Shown: positions 1 through 8,770 of the stretch, piece by piece
How the letters are laid out: the number at the start of each line of letters is the position of its first letter
Numbering within the stretch: position 1 is the first letter of the stretch
Assembly (NCBI RefSeq): GCF_049680855.1
Contig: NZ_JBMPGS010000005.1
Location: forward strand, 168,823-232,822
Direction of reading: 5' to 3'
Length of the DNA: 64,000 bases
Origin: Salinimicrobium sp049680855
GTDB taxonomy: Bacteria > Bacteroidota > Bacteroidia > Flavobacteriales > Flavobacteriaceae
Notes under the pieces: generated by a model
What the model saw: the letters and a program-made list of their open reading frames with translations, nothing else
Databases searched by the model: none
What the model was told of the DNA's origin: nothing
Position numbers and translations under genes: made by a program

Positions 1-133
1 TCTCAAACCAGAAGACGATCCAAATAACAAGAACAAAAGCAATGGGGTAACCAATGACCCCCGGGGTAAATACAAATGATTCCTTTTGTTTCACTTTTCG
101 AAATTCTGAATAATCTATATTACAAAAAACCAT
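1..133 (-). CDS. Rhomboid-family intramembrane serine protease, N-terminal fragment
   Basis: An open frame runs off the left edge, so only about 44 N-terminal residues are visible. They form a short polar leader followed by a hydrophobic segment (GYPIAFVLVIWIVFWFE) that looks like the first membrane span of the rhomboid-type proteases often found beside rarA in flavobacteria. The catalytic Gly-x-Ser and His regions lie outside the window, so the family call rests on this leader and on position. I chose the ATG at 131-133 because it leaves a leader of typical length. The frame stays open further upstream to an ATG at 227-229, giving a longer but less typical N-terminus. The gene diverges from rarA. 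Confidence 0.45.
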   Translation of the reverse strand, partial: MVFCNIDYSEFRKVKQKESFVFTPGVIGYPIAFVLVIWIVFWFE

Positions 134-287
134 CCAGTTTCCTGTTCCTGCTACTTTGTCATTCTTTTGAAAGTAAATTCCCCAGAAATCTTTAACCTGC
201 AGGCACCAACCAAGCTGATTTATTTGCATCAAAAAATGCGCTTTACAATGCCTTTTTTGAACCTGTAATAATTGCTACTTTTACGAT

Positions 288-1565
288 ATGAATGAACCAC
301 TGGCAGAACGGTTAAGACCTAAAAAACTCGATGACTATTTAAGTCAGCAGCATCTTATTGGTGAAAATGGTGCTTTGCGGAGTCAGATAAAGCAGGGAAT
401 AGTTCCCAGCATGATCTTCTGGGGGCCGCCGGGAGTAGGAAAAACAACGCTTGCGAACATTATTGCAAATGAATCTGGCAGGCCATTCTTCACGTTAAGT
501 GCTATTAGCAGCGGAGTTAAAGATGTTCGGGAAGTCATTGAAAAAGCGAAGAAAAGCGACGGACTTTTCACCACCAAAAATCCTATTCTGTTTATTGATG
601 AGATTCACAGGTTTAGTAAATCTCAGCAGGATTCCTTATTAGGCGCGGTTGAAAAAGGCTGGGTAACACTCATGGGAGCCACAACCGAAAATCCAAGCTT
701 TGAAGTCATTCCTGCACTTCTTTCGCGATGTCAGGTTTACGTGCTCAACCCATTTTCCAAAGAAGACCTTATTGATCTTCTAAAAAGAGCAATTCGGGAA
801 GATCCTGTCATAGCCAATAAAAAAGTGGCACTTGCCGAAACTGAAGCCCTATTACGATTGAGCGGTGGCGATGCCCGAAAACTCCTGAACATTTTTGAAC
901 TTTTAGTGACTTCCGAAGAAGGGAATGAAGTGAAGATCACGAATGACATGGTACTCAAAAAGGTACAGCAGAATACTGTTTTATATGACAAAACGGGAGA
1001 GCAGCATTATGATATAATTTCAGCTTTCATTAAGTCTATTCGTGGCAGTGATCCAAACGCCGCAGTATACTGGCTCGCTCGAATGATTGAAGGAGGTGAA
1101 GATGTGAAATTTATAGCGCGTCGCCTGCTCATCCTCGCCAGTGAAGACATTGGCAACGCCAATCCAACAGCATTGATCATGGCCAATAATACGTTCCAGG
1201 CTGTTTCTACCATTGGTCATCCAGAATCTCGTATTATTCTAAGCCAATGCACAACCTACCTCGCGACTTCTCCAAAAAGCAACGCTTCCTATAAAGCTAT
1301 TAATACAGCCCAGCAATTGGTTAAGAAAACCGGAAACCTTCCTGTGCCTCTATCAATTCGGAATGCTCCCACAAAATTAATGAAAGACCTGGGCTACGGA
1401 CAAGATTATAAATACGCACACAATTACGAAGGAAATTTTTCGGAAACCGAATTTTTGCCCGAGGCGATCTCAAATACCAGGCTATATGAACCCGGAAACA
1501 ATTCCAGGGAACAAGCCCAAAGAGATTTTCTCAAGAAACGATGGAAAACGAAATACGGTTATTAA
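288..1565 (+). CDS. rarA: Replication-associated recombination protein A (RarA/MgsA), AAA+ ATPase
   Basis: This 425-residue protein is a clamp-loader-like AAA+ ATPase that acts at stalled replication forks. Walker A is GPPGVGKTT (residues 46-54), Walker B is LFIDEIHRF (about 101-109), and the sensor region GATTENPSFEV follows at about 130-140. The C-terminal half, with SGGDARKLLN and the RLLILASEDIGNANP segment, is the tetramerisation part typical of RarA rather than RuvB or DnaX. Length is normal for the family. A possible promoter lies just upstream (T-run with TTTG near 256-259, TACTTTTA at 276-283), giving a very short leader. The stop codon interlocks with that of the convergent gene at 1562. 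Confidence 0.95.
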   Translation: MNEPLAERLRPKKLDDYLSQQHLIGENGALRSQIKQGIVPSMIFWGPPGVGKTTLANIIANESGRPFFTLSAISSGVKDVREVIEKAKKSDGLFTTKNPILFIDEIHRFSKSQQDSLLGAVEKGWVTLMGATTENPSFEVIPALLSRCQVYVLNPFSKEDLIDLLKRAIREDPVIANKKVALAETEALLRLSGGDARKLLNIFELLVTSEEGNEVKITNDMVLKKVQQNTVLYDKTGEQHYDIISAFIKSIRGSDPNAAVYWLARMIEGGEDVKFIARRLLILASEDIGNANPTALIMANNTFQAVSTIGHPESRIILSQCTTYLATSPKSNASYKAINTAQQLVKKTGNLPVPLSIRNAPTKLMKDLGYGQDYKYAHNYEGNFSETEFLPEAISNTRLYEPGNNSREQAQRDFLKKRWKTKYGY

Positions 1566-2338
1566 TTTCGTAATTCGTATACTACGGTGATCAACTGGCC
1601 TGAATTGGCATCAAGATATTCTACCACAAGATTACCTGATGCTTCAAAAAAGGCATTTCCCTGCAGGGTTTTAGAAGAATAGATATAGTTCATACCACTC
1701 CCCGACTTTAAAAGTGTCGCAAATTTTTCATCTTCGCCTTCTTTGTAAAGATCAAAGCCCGCGGAATTTCTTTTCAACTCATAAAGCTGGTTACCATTCC
1801 TAAATAATTGTTTATTGGTGTTTTCTTCTGAAGTTTTGGTAGCTAAATTTTCAGCTTTAGGCTTTTCTTTGACAGCAGTTACTACGGATACAGCTTTAGT
1901 GTCAGGTTTGGTAGAATTCACATTGGAAATTGTTGATTGGCCTGGATCAAAATTTTCCAGGCTTTGAAAAGCTTCCCGAAAGGCCTCATGAAAGCCCTTT
2001 TTATAATCTTTTTTCCTACTTTTCCCATCTTCCGAAGTAAAAACAATATTCTGATTACAATCTTTAAGTTTCAGATTTACTTTAGTTCTAAAGAGATTGG
2101 ATTTATTATCAATCGCCGCTGTCAACACCTGGCATGGCTCCACTCCCCCTGGCATTTCCCTTTTATAAATAACCTGATAACCATGTTTCTCAAAAAGAAA
2201 AGCCGCAAGTGCATTTAATTGATATTTATTCTCTTCATCTAGAAATTCAAATCTATCGGGTACACGAACGTATATTTCCTGCGCACCAACAACAGAAATT
2301 TGCCCTATCATAAAAAATATTAGAAATAACTTTTTCAT
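1562..2338 (-). CDS. Exported protein of unknown function, last gene of a coupled three-gene cluster
   Basis: I do not recognise this 258-residue protein. It starts with a signal peptide of about 19 residues ending in VGAQ, so it is probably periplasmic or outer-membrane associated. The first 110 residues contain two cysteines and a charged segment (SRKKDYKKGFHEAFREAF). A low-complexity Lys/Thr/Ser linker follows near 135-175, then a C-terminal domain of about 80 residues rich in beta-forming residues. Its start overlaps the stop of the upstream DUF5723-like gene by four bases (ATGA type), which suggests translational coupling. It converges on rarA with overlapping stop codons. Confidence 0.75.
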   Translation of the reverse strand: MKKLFLIFFMIGQISVVGAQEIYVRVPDRFEFLDEENKYQLNALAAFLFEKHGYQVIYKREMPGGVEPCQVLTAAIDNKSNLFRTKVNLKLKDCNQNIVFTSEDGKSRKKDYKKGFHEAFREAFQSLENFDPGQSTISNVNSTKPDTKAVSVVTAVKEKPKAENLATKTSEENTNKQLFRNGNQLYELKRNSAGFDLYKEGEDEKFATLLKSGSGMNYIYSSKTLQGNAFFEASGNLVVEYLDANSGQLITVVYELRN

Positions 2339-3741
2339 TCTCTGTTTAAAATTAACTGTAAACCAAGTTGAACATTCAGACTATTTGCTTTTGCCAGGTT
2401 TGGATATTCTAGAAGATTATCTGCAGCAAGATAAAAATTAAATTTCTTAAAACTGGTAGAAAGCATTAATCCAATATTTGAAAAGGAATAAGAATCTGCA
2501 GTGTAGGTCACTTTACCACTAAAGCTGTTAGAAAATCTTTTATCATAGGCTAAAGTGAGGGCGTGAATTAATCCTCTGGGTCTCTTAATCGCAAACCATT
2601 GCAAGCCAAAATGCTGTAAATATCTTCTCCTGCCCGTGGGCCGGTGGCAATTACAGGGTTCTGTATCTTCGTTTATCCCAAAATCAATAGAGGCATTAAA
2701 TTTTAAAGGACGCCAGGTGATATAGGAGTCATACAAGGTTTCATCCTGTAATTTCCTATCAAGGTCATCTTCCCATATATCCCAATAAGGCGGCCGACTT
2801 TCCCCAGGTCCTGGAAAATCGAGTTCAATTCCATCGGTTTGATAATTACCATAGTAGCGGTAATTCTCAACGTCCTTCTTCTGGTTAATAAAGCCGAGGT
2901 CTTGTACGCTTCCGGTAATTTTTGTTTGATCATTTAAATAGTAAGAAAAACCCAGGTCAACCCCAATTCCAAGATTACCTCCCAAAAAGGCACTTTTTGC
3001 GACATTTTGTAGATTTTGCATTTCGGTATTTTCTTCGTCAACCAAAGGAGCCCAGCCTGAAGTGAAAACCGTTGCATCTAACCCGTTCACAAAATGCCTG
3101 TAAACATTTGGTGCTGCAGGAGTAGGAACAGTTCGAAAAACACCCCTGTTGTTCGTACTATGGGCATTAAAAACTCCCGAATACAATTTTGCTCTTACGC
3201 CGTAGTTCAGATCTTCGGAATAGTAATTTGTATATCCAAAATGGAAAACATTTAATACTTCAGCAGTAAAAGCTGCGTCAGAAAAATTAAAGGAATGGTT
3301 GAGATAATTCTTGTTCCCTTCATAAGCGAGAACTGCCAGTTCTTTCGGAAAATAGACAAAAGCATCAATTTCCTGATATATTCCGGCAGAAAAATACCGT
3401 CTTTTCTTATCTCTCCAACCCAGAAATAGAATTTCCATTTGTTGGTTCACAGAGAAATGATCTTTATTAGACATTTTTGTGATAGCCTCCCGGATATGTT
3501 CGTTGATGGAAATTCCATCTTCTTTAAAAATATCGTAAAAATCAACTCCCGAAGAACCTGTAGAAACGTGAATTTGTGAAAGCAAAGGAATTCCCGCATG
3601 CATATCAAAGAGCACCTCGGCACCGGGATTGCTCATAAGGTTTTGAGGCAGATTTTCAAAGTTATAAAGCAACTGCTTGTTTTGCGCATGGGTTGCTGCG
3701 GTAATAAGAGAGCAGAATAAAATGAAGATTTTAAATCTCAT
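2335..3741 (-). CDS. DUF5723-like outer-membrane beta-barrel protein
   Basis: A 468-residue protein with an N-terminal signal peptide (cleavage near THAQ) and alternating hydrophobic/aromatic strands typical of a Bacteroidota outer-membrane barrel. The opening, with LMSNPGAE soon after the signal peptide, and the FNFSDAAF and YGVRAKLYSG stretches resemble the DUF5723 family, distant relatives of PorP/SprF barrels. A short Cys-x-Cys segment (EPCNCHRP) occurs near residue 360, which is unusual for a barrel and may form a disulfide loop. The gene shares one base with the upstream lipoprotein gene and overlaps the downstream gene by four bases. Family assignment is moderately sure; function is unknown. 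Confidence 0.75.
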   Translation of the reverse strand: MRFKIFILFCSLITAATHAQNKQLLYNFENLPQNLMSNPGAEVLFDMHAGIPLLSQIHVSTGSSGVDFYDIFKEDGISINEHIREAITKMSNKDHFSVNQQMEILFLGWRDKKRRYFSAGIYQEIDAFVYFPKELAVLAYEGNKNYLNHSFNFSDAAFTAEVLNVFHFGYTNYYSEDLNYGVRAKLYSGVFNAHSTNNRGVFRTVPTPAAPNVYRHFVNGLDATVFTSGWAPLVDEENTEMQNLQNVAKSAFLGGNLGIGVDLGFSYYLNDQTKITGSVQDLGFINQKKDVENYRYYGNYQTDGIELDFPGPGESRPPYWDIWEDDLDRKLQDETLYDSYITWRPLKFNASIDFGINEDTEPCNCHRPTGRRRYLQHFGLQWFAIKRPRGLIHALTLAYDKRFSNSFSGKVTYTADSYSFSNIGLMLSTSFKKFNFYLAADNLLEYPNLAKANSLNVQLGLQLILNRE

Positions 3742-4289
3742 TATTTAAATTCAAAATCGTAAAATGCTTTTGACTTTAGCTTTAGACTTCCTTCAGAAGG
3801 TGGGGATGGAGCTTGCATCTCAAGCGTAACGCTCATTTTAATGGATTCTCTTATCGCATCAATTTCATCCCTGTTAATGATTTCGGTGTAATTAATTGTC
3901 GCTGGCGATTCCAGGCTACCTGCAGGTATTTCAAAATTTAACCTGTATTTTACCACATCATTTTCGGAAAGAAAATGAATAGTATTTTGAATGGGAAATT
4001 TAAAGGTATTGGTATAGATAAAGTTATAATCTGCACGCACCAGGCCGTCTCTAATGTAATCATCATCCAGAAACTCCAGCCTCACAATATCTCGTGCTAT
4101 TAATGTACCGGTAGAATTTCGCTGTTCAAAATGAGTACTGTCAAGTGTAAAATATACAAGGTCGAGCGCGGCTGAAGGCGGAATTACTATTTCCTCTGCC
4201 TGGTCAACATCCACGTCGCGAAAGCAACCGGTGGAGATTAGCAGAAGCGTTACAAGGAGAAAAAGGTGCAAAAACTTAGGTATTGACAT
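3741..4289 (-). CDS. Putative lipoprotein of unknown function
   Basis: A 182-residue protein beginning with a lipoprotein signal: a hydrophobic run followed by LISTGC, so Cys22 would be lipidated after cleavage. The rest is soluble and beta-rich with no motif I can name. It is first in a tightly coupled cluster: its stop overlaps the start of the DUF5723-like barrel gene by one base, and that gene overlaps the next by four. The arrangement lipoprotein, barrel, secreted protein suggests a joint envelope function. The 46-base gap to the HAD gene upstream contains no obvious terminator, so transcription may continue from there. Confidence 0.75.
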   Translation of the reverse strand: MSIPKFLHLFLLVTLLLISTGCFRDVDVDQAEEIVIPPSAALDLVYFTLDSTHFEQRNSTGTLIARDIVRLEFLDDDYIRDGLVRADYNFIYTNTFKFPIQNTIHFLSENDVVKYRLNFEIPAGSLESPATINYTEIINRDEIDAIRESIKMSVTLEMQAPSPPSEGSLKLKSKAFYDFEFK

Positions 4290-4335
4290 GGGGCGACAAT
4301 TTAGTTAATGTAACGGCAGGCTATTTTATTTATTG

Positions 4336-5025
4336 CTATAAAAAAGCAGCTATTTCTTTCATTTTCAACACCTGCAGGCATTCGGGCGAAAATTCTTTTT
4401 TATAATAGTTATAAAGGATAGCTCGCATTCCCACTTTTTGAGCACCCACAACATCTGCTTCAAAATTGTCACCAATCATTAAGCTTGATGTCACCATCGC
4501 ACCCGCACTTTCCAGGGCCTTTTCAAAAATAAGCCTGTGTGGTTTCTTTACCCCGGCATCTTCGGAAGTTGTAACAGTATCAAAAAATGGCATTATTTGA
4601 GAGTTTTCCAGTTTCTTATACTGTACTTCCCTAAAACCGTTGGTAATGATGTGTAGTTTATACCTGGGTGCTAAATATTCCAGTAATTCCACCGCACCTT
4701 CAAGTAAGATATTATTCTGCGGAAGGTGATCAATGTAGTCTATGGCTAGAATATCAATTTGCTCTTTAGTAAGATCTATTTCCAAACTATCAAAACTTTC
4801 CCGCAGCCTGCCATAGCGTAAATCTTGTTGTGAGACTTTGTCCTGCCTGTAAAGCTTCCAGTAGTTTTCATTAATAGGAGCATAGACTTCCATAAATCTA
4901 TCTATTTCTACCTTTATTTTGTTCTTCTGAAAAATAGAATTAAAAGCCAGTCCAGAATTCTTGTCAAAATCCCAAAGTGTATGATCAAGGTCAAAAAAGA
5001 TGTGCTCTATATTATTTAATTTCAT
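4336..5025 (-). CDS. yjjG: HAD-superfamily hydrolase, YjjG-type noncanonical pyrimidine nucleotidase
   Basis: A 229-residue HAD phosphatase. Motif I is FFDLDHTLWDF (nucleophile Asp12, acid/base Asp14), motif II is ITNG (127-130), motif III Lys lies in GVKKPHR (about 158-164), and motif IV is IGDNFEADVVGA (from about 184). The W after DLDHTL and the overall length fit the YjjG-type 5'-nucleotidases that clear noncanonical pyrimidine nucleotides. The start codon lies inside the last codons of the polysaccharide deacetylase gene upstream (14-base overlap), so the two are probably cotranscribed and coupled. One copy of the AAAATGNCATTTT palindrome, with one mismatch, lies inside the gene at 4584. 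Confidence 0.85.
   Translation of the reverse strand: MKLNNIEHIFFDLDHTLWDFDKNSGLAFNSIFQKNKIKVEIDRFMEVYAPINENYWKLYRQDKVSQQDLRYGRLRESFDSLEIDLTKEQIDILAIDYIDHLPQNNILLEGAVELLEYLAPRYKLHIITNGFREVQYKKLENSQIMPFFDTVTTSEDAGVKKPHRLIFEKALESAGAMVTSSLMIGDNFEADVVGAQKVGMRAILYNYYKKEFSPECLQVLKMKEIAAFL
4584..4596. repeat. Dispersed palindrome AAAATGNCATTTT, one mismatch
   Basis: The site reads AAAATGGCATTAT and lies inside the HAD phosphatase gene. The mismatch is in the right T-run; the ATGGCAT core is intact. Confidence 0.5.
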
Positions 5026-6301
5026 TAACGATTTTTAAAATTTCATAATTCCTTTTCGCATTTGAATATTCAGAAAAATCTGCATTTGAATATAAGGTAA
5101 TGAGATTTCCTTTTACCTGTTTCACCTGGCGTTTCAGCTCCAAAATCCGGTTTTTTGCTTCGGCTTCTTTAAGTCCTTCCAGTGCCTGGATACTCACGGC
5201 ATAAGGATGTACCATCAATGGAGTGGTCACTTCAAAATTTATGTCATAAAAAAGAAAGGGTGTACAGGTTCCAGCGCGAAAACCCAAAGCCTCGGGATAT
5301 CCCATTGAGAAATCGTTTTTTATCTCCAGTTCGGCCATGTTGTTATAGGTATCTGGTAACAGCAAATTATACCTGCTATTCAATCCGCTTTCTACATTTC
5401 GTTTAAGAATCGCTTCCAAACGCACTTTTTCAGTCCTAAGGGTTTTCATCTTTTGGTTAGCGTGAAATCCTATTTGCAGGCCTACTTCAGCATAATCTGC
5501 TACAGATTTTATCAAACTTTGAAACTCCAGCCTGTTGTAATTAACATTTCTGTCATGAGTAGAAAAATCACTTACCTGAAACATAAATTTCAGGGAGATC
5601 TTATATTTTTTCAGGAATTTAATGATACTTCCGTAGTTATCATAAGGATCCTTTTTAAAGTTGAGCATTACCTGCAACCTGTCAACCACATACTTGATCT
5701 TAAACTGCAACAGGTCAACCATAAAGCCTACCACCGCCCTTACAATGCCCTTTTTCCTGAAACAAAATGCTTCTGTGACAGAAATAATATTGAGGCTGCA
5801 GAATTGTCTTTCCTTAAAATCATTCTGCGGAAACTTCGCATACAAAATTTCCCGAAACTTGTATGCCCAAATATCAATTATAGGCAAATGAAGAAAATGC
5901 TCCTGAAATGCCAGACTTTCGGCCGCGGGAAACCTGCCTACTTCATCTTTTACATGAGGAGAATATTCTTCATATCTTGTAAGTAGGTAAAAGGAAGCCG
6001 CAAAAATATCAAAGGGAATACTGCTATTCTCTGAAACCGAAAAAAAGCAGGGAGTTCCCTCCCAGTCCTGTACTTTCACTTCCACATCTGCAAAGCCCTG
6101 CTCTAACAGCAGGTCAACATTCTGGATGAAAATCTCATTCCCCAAAGCTTGCTTTCCATAAGATATCTTCATGCCCTCATGAGCTATGAACTCTTCAATT
6201 TTTGAAGTAAAACTCACAGGAATGCCCAATATCCCCGTGCAAATATGCTTAAAGGAATAAGTTATTCTGGGTGTTTCCTTTTGGATGTAGATTAGAAGCA
6301 T
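5012..6301 (-). CDS. Polysaccharide deacetylase-family protein with a DUF7033-like N-terminal part
   Basis: A 429-residue protein of a type common in flavobacteria. The N-terminal half has the FDIFAASFYLLTRYEEY and FLHLPIIDIWAYKFREIL stretches of the DUF7033-type region. The C-terminal half has a carbohydrate-esterase-4-like fold signature (VGLQIGFHAN near residue 280, then FRAGTCTPFLFYD), implying removal of acyl groups from an envelope polysaccharide. The usual catalytic Asp-Asp and His-x-x-x-His motifs are not clearly complete by eye, so activity is uncertain. No signal peptide is evident. It overlaps the HAD gene downstream by 14 bases, and radC ends 14 bases away at its 5' side. Confidence 0.75.
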   Translation of the reverse strand: MLLIYIQKETPRITYSFKHICTGILGIPVSFTSKIEEFIAHEGMKISYGKQALGNEIFIQNVDLLLEQGFADVEVKVQDWEGTPCFFSVSENSSIPFDIFAASFYLLTRYEEYSPHVKDEVGRFPAAESLAFQEHFLHLPIIDIWAYKFREILYAKFPQNDFKERQFCSLNIISVTEAFCFRKKGIVRAVVGFMVDLLQFKIKYVVDRLQVMLNFKKDPYDNYGSIIKFLKKYKISLKFMFQVSDFSTHDRNVNYNRLEFQSLIKSVADYAEVGLQIGFHANQKMKTLRTEKVRLEAILKRNVESGLNSRYNLLLPDTYNNMAELEIKNDFSMGYPEALGFRAGTCTPFLFYDINFEVTTPLMVHPYAVSIQALEGLKEAEAKNRILELKRQVKQVKGNLITLYSNADFSEYSNAKRNYEILKIVNEIK

Positions 6302-6315
6302 AACTGCAGCATAAT

Positions 6316-7017
6316 TTATAGCAAACCTTCATCGGCAAAGCTAAAATAAGATTTCTCGGTCACAATGATATGATCCAGTATCTTTATGTCGAGACTTTCC
6401 CCTGCAGTCTTTAGTTTTTGGGTTAGTTGCTTATCGGCACTACTGGGATTCAAATTTCCGGAAGGATGATTATGACTTAAAATAATAGAAGTAGCTCCCA
6501 GCTCCAGTGCTTTTTTGAGCGCAAGCCTCACATCTACCAGTGTACCGGTGATCCCTCCTTTACTAAGCTGAAGCTGATCAATTACTTTATTGGAATTGTT
6601 CAAATAAATGATCCAGAATTCTTCGTGAGGCAACTCACCAATTATGGGTTGCATCAATTCAAAAACAGAAGCACTGGAAGATATCTTTTTCTTTTCTAGA
6701 GCTTCCTCTGCCCGCCTTCTCCTGCCCAGTTCAAGTGCCGCCATGATAGTAATTGCCTTTGCCTCTCCTATCCCCTTGTGCACCGTTAATTGGCCTACAG
6801 AAAGTTTACCTAATTCAGATAAACTATTCCCTGCTGAAGCTAGTACTTTTTTGCAAAGTTCTACAGCGCTTTCATTTCTGCTCCCACTTCCAATTAATAT
6901 TGCCAGCAACTCGGCGTCACTCAAAGACATTTTTCCTTTTTGAAGAAGTTTTTCTCTTGGACGATCATCTTCTGCCCAATTTTTTATAGTAAAAGGAATA
7001 CGTTGTTCTGAAGCCAT
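6316..7017 (-). CDS. radC: RadC family JAB-domain protein
   Basis: A 233-residue protein with an N-terminal helix-hairpin-helix (KGIGEAKA, residues 81-88) and a C-terminal JAMM/MPN metal-binding domain. The metal ligands are seen as SHNHPSG (181-187) and Asp195, with a candidate acidic partner in HEEFW (131-135). The historic link to DNA repair is not well supported, so the cellular role remains unclear. Length matches the family. A near-consensus -7 element (TATCTTTA, one mismatch) lies just upstream on the minus strand around 7032. Confidence 0.93.
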   Translation of the reverse strand: MASEQRIPFTIKNWAEDDRPREKLLQKGKMSLSDAELLAILIGSGSRNESAVELCKKVLASAGNSLSELGKLSVGQLTVHKGIGEAKAITIMAALELGRRRRAEEALEKKKISSSASVFELMQPIIGELPHEEFWIIYLNNSNKVIDQLQLSKGGITGTLVDVRLALKKALELGATSIILSHNHPSGNLNPSSADKQLTQKLKTAGESLDIKILDHIIVTEKSYFSFADEGLL

Positions 7018-7070
7018 TGTTTTTATTTGGCTAAAGATAAGAAAATGAATATTTTATTATCCAAAAATGC

Positions 7071-8426
7071 CTATTTCACCCAGCTTTTTATTTCCTCAAA
7101 ATTGAGACCTCCATAATTCCCGCTACTCATTAAAAGTACCACGGAATTTGAGAAATCTAGATTCCGAAGGTAGTCTTTAAAGCTTTCCGGATTTGTAAAA
7201 AGTGTGAGATCTTCCTTTTGAAATGCTTCAGAAATATCCTCTTTTGATATAGCTTGCAGCTGTTTAATTTCTACAGCCTCTGGGGAGTAAAATACTACAG
7301 GAACATCGGCATTATCAAGCGCATTGCGATATTGATCAAGAAATTTTTTATTGAGACTACTGTAGGTGTGTAACTCAAGGCAGGCAATGAGTTTTTTATC
7401 GGGATATTGTTCCTTCACAGCATTGGTACTGGCCGAAACCTTAGAAGGACTGTGCGCAAAATCTTTAAAAACTATGAAATCATTCTTCTCAATCACCTTT
7501 TCCAACCTTTTTGACGCTCCGGAAAAATTTGCAATGGCCTCATAGAAATCATCCTCATCTATCCCCATGTATTGACATATCCATTTTGCTCCTGCAAGAT
7601 TACTTAAATTGTGTCTTCCAAAGATTTCAACAGGCATATCACCCTCTGGGGTCTCCAAAAGGGTAACTCCCTGCTCGATCTTGTAAAATGGTGTTTTGTA
7701 AGGGTGTTTCCGAATGGTATTTGTTGTTTCATTTGCAATCTTCTTCAGCTCGTTATCCTCTTCATTATATACCAGGATACCTCCTTTTACTATAGAATCT
7801 ACAAATATTCTAAATTGCTCTACATAAGTATCATAAGTAGGAAAGACATTGATATGATCCCATGCCACTCCGCTGAGTAAAGCAATATTAGGTTTATACA
7901 AATGGAATTTTGGTCTTCGATCTAAGGGAGAAGAAAGATACTCATCTCCCTCTAATAGGATAAAGTCATTCTTTTCAGTAAGGTGCACCATGGTATCAAA
8001 CCCTTCAAGTTGTGCTCCTACCATATAATCAACTTCCTTATGATGATATTGAAGCACGTGTAAAATCATAGAAGTAATCGTGGTTTTTCCATGGGAGCCT
8101 CCAATAACTACTCTCGTCTTATGCTTGGACTGCTCATAAATGAACTCCGGATAAGAAAAAACCTGAATGCCTAATTCTATAGCCTTCAAAAGTTCTGGAT
8201 TGTCTGCTTTGGCGTGCATTCCAACAATTACAGCGTCTAGACCGGAAGAGATCTTTTCGGGGAACCATCCAAATTCACCGGGAAGCAGACCATACCTGGC
8301 TAATCTTGATTTTGAAGGTTCATGAATGACGTCGTCACTTCCAGAAATTTCATATCCTTTCTGATGTAAAGCAAGTGCCAGATTATGCATAGCACTACCG
8401 CCAATGGCGATAAAGTGTAATTTCAT
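7071..8426 (-). CDS. mpl: UDP-N-acetylmuramate:L-alanyl-gamma-D-glutamyl-meso-diaminopimelate ligase (murein peptide ligase)
   Basis: This 451-residue Mur-family ligase recycles murein tripeptide by joining it to UDP-MurNAc. The N-terminal Rossmann region starts MKLHFIAIGGSAM, the ATP loop is GGSHGKTTITSM (109-120), and the central domain has FILLEGDEYLSSPLDRRPK, with HNLSNLAGA and KDFAHSPSKV further on. The SGSDD after the first strand and the substitution of MurC-specific motifs favour Mpl over MurC. I start at the ATG at 8424-8426, not at an in-frame codon 45 bases further upstream, because an exact Bacteroidota -7 box (TATCTTTG) occupies 8442-8449. The stop lies in a variant of the dispersed palindrome. 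Confidence 0.92.
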   Translation of the reverse strand: MKLHFIAIGGSAMHNLALALHQKGYEISGSDDVIHEPSKSRLARYGLLPGEFGWFPEKISSGLDAVIVGMHAKADNPELLKAIELGIQVFSYPEFIYEQSKHKTRVVIGGSHGKTTITSMILHVLQYHHKEVDYMVGAQLEGFDTMVHLTEKNDFILLEGDEYLSSPLDRRPKFHLYKPNIALLSGVAWDHINVFPTYDTYVEQFRIFVDSIVKGGILVYNEEDNELKKIANETTNTIRKHPYKTPFYKIEQGVTLLETPEGDMPVEIFGRHNLSNLAGAKWICQYMGIDEDDFYEAIANFSGASKRLEKVIEKNDFIVFKDFAHSPSKVSASTNAVKEQYPDKKLIACLELHTYSSLNKKFLDQYRNALDNADVPVVFYSPEAVEIKQLQAISKEDISEAFQKEDLTLFTNPESFKDYLRNLDFSNSVVLLMSSGNYGGLNFEEIKSWVK

Positions 8427-8441
8427 GAAAAAAATTTTAGG

Positions 8442-8449
8442 CAAAGATA
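8442..8449 (-). promoter_or_regulatory. Bacteroidota-type -7 promoter element for mpl
   Basis: The minus strand reads TATCTTTG, an exact match to TAnnTTTG, 15 bases before the mpl ATG. No clear -33 TTTG is visible at the usual spacing. Confidence 0.5.
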
Positions 8450-8770
8450 GTTCCAATCGCGTAAAGCACAAGAATGAATAAGTTGTATTTAATCAGCATT
8501 TCCATACCACGTTTCAGATTTTCATAGGAAAGAAGGTAAAGCTGGAAAAAAGTAGTGTCTGAAAATGTAAAAAAATTCCTAATAAGATAATGTTTACGAA
8601 AAAATTGTACATTTATCCCCCCTACACACAAAGACATAGCAGCACTGAACAAGCTGATAATTAAACCTTCGGGTTAACAAGAGATTAGGATATTTTTTTT
8701 AATCTTTGTCGAAATTTTTAACCATTTAAACATCATAAACACAATCGATTTAATTTAACACTTAGAGCCT

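Noticed and set aside
2979..2999. AAAAAGGCACTTTTT as another copy of the dispersed palindrome
   Set aside because: The core differs from ATGNCAT at two positions; similar A-run/T-run pairs arise often in this AT-rich genome.
5453..5986. A 177-codon plus-strand frame inside the polysaccharide deacetylase gene
   Set aside because: It is antisense to a recognisable protein family and encodes no known motif.
8437..8652. A 71-codon open frame on the minus strand upstream of mpl
   Set aside because: It overlaps the exact -7 promoter box of mpl, has no ribosome-binding context or recognisable motif, and its hydrophobic end is explained by AT-rich DNA.
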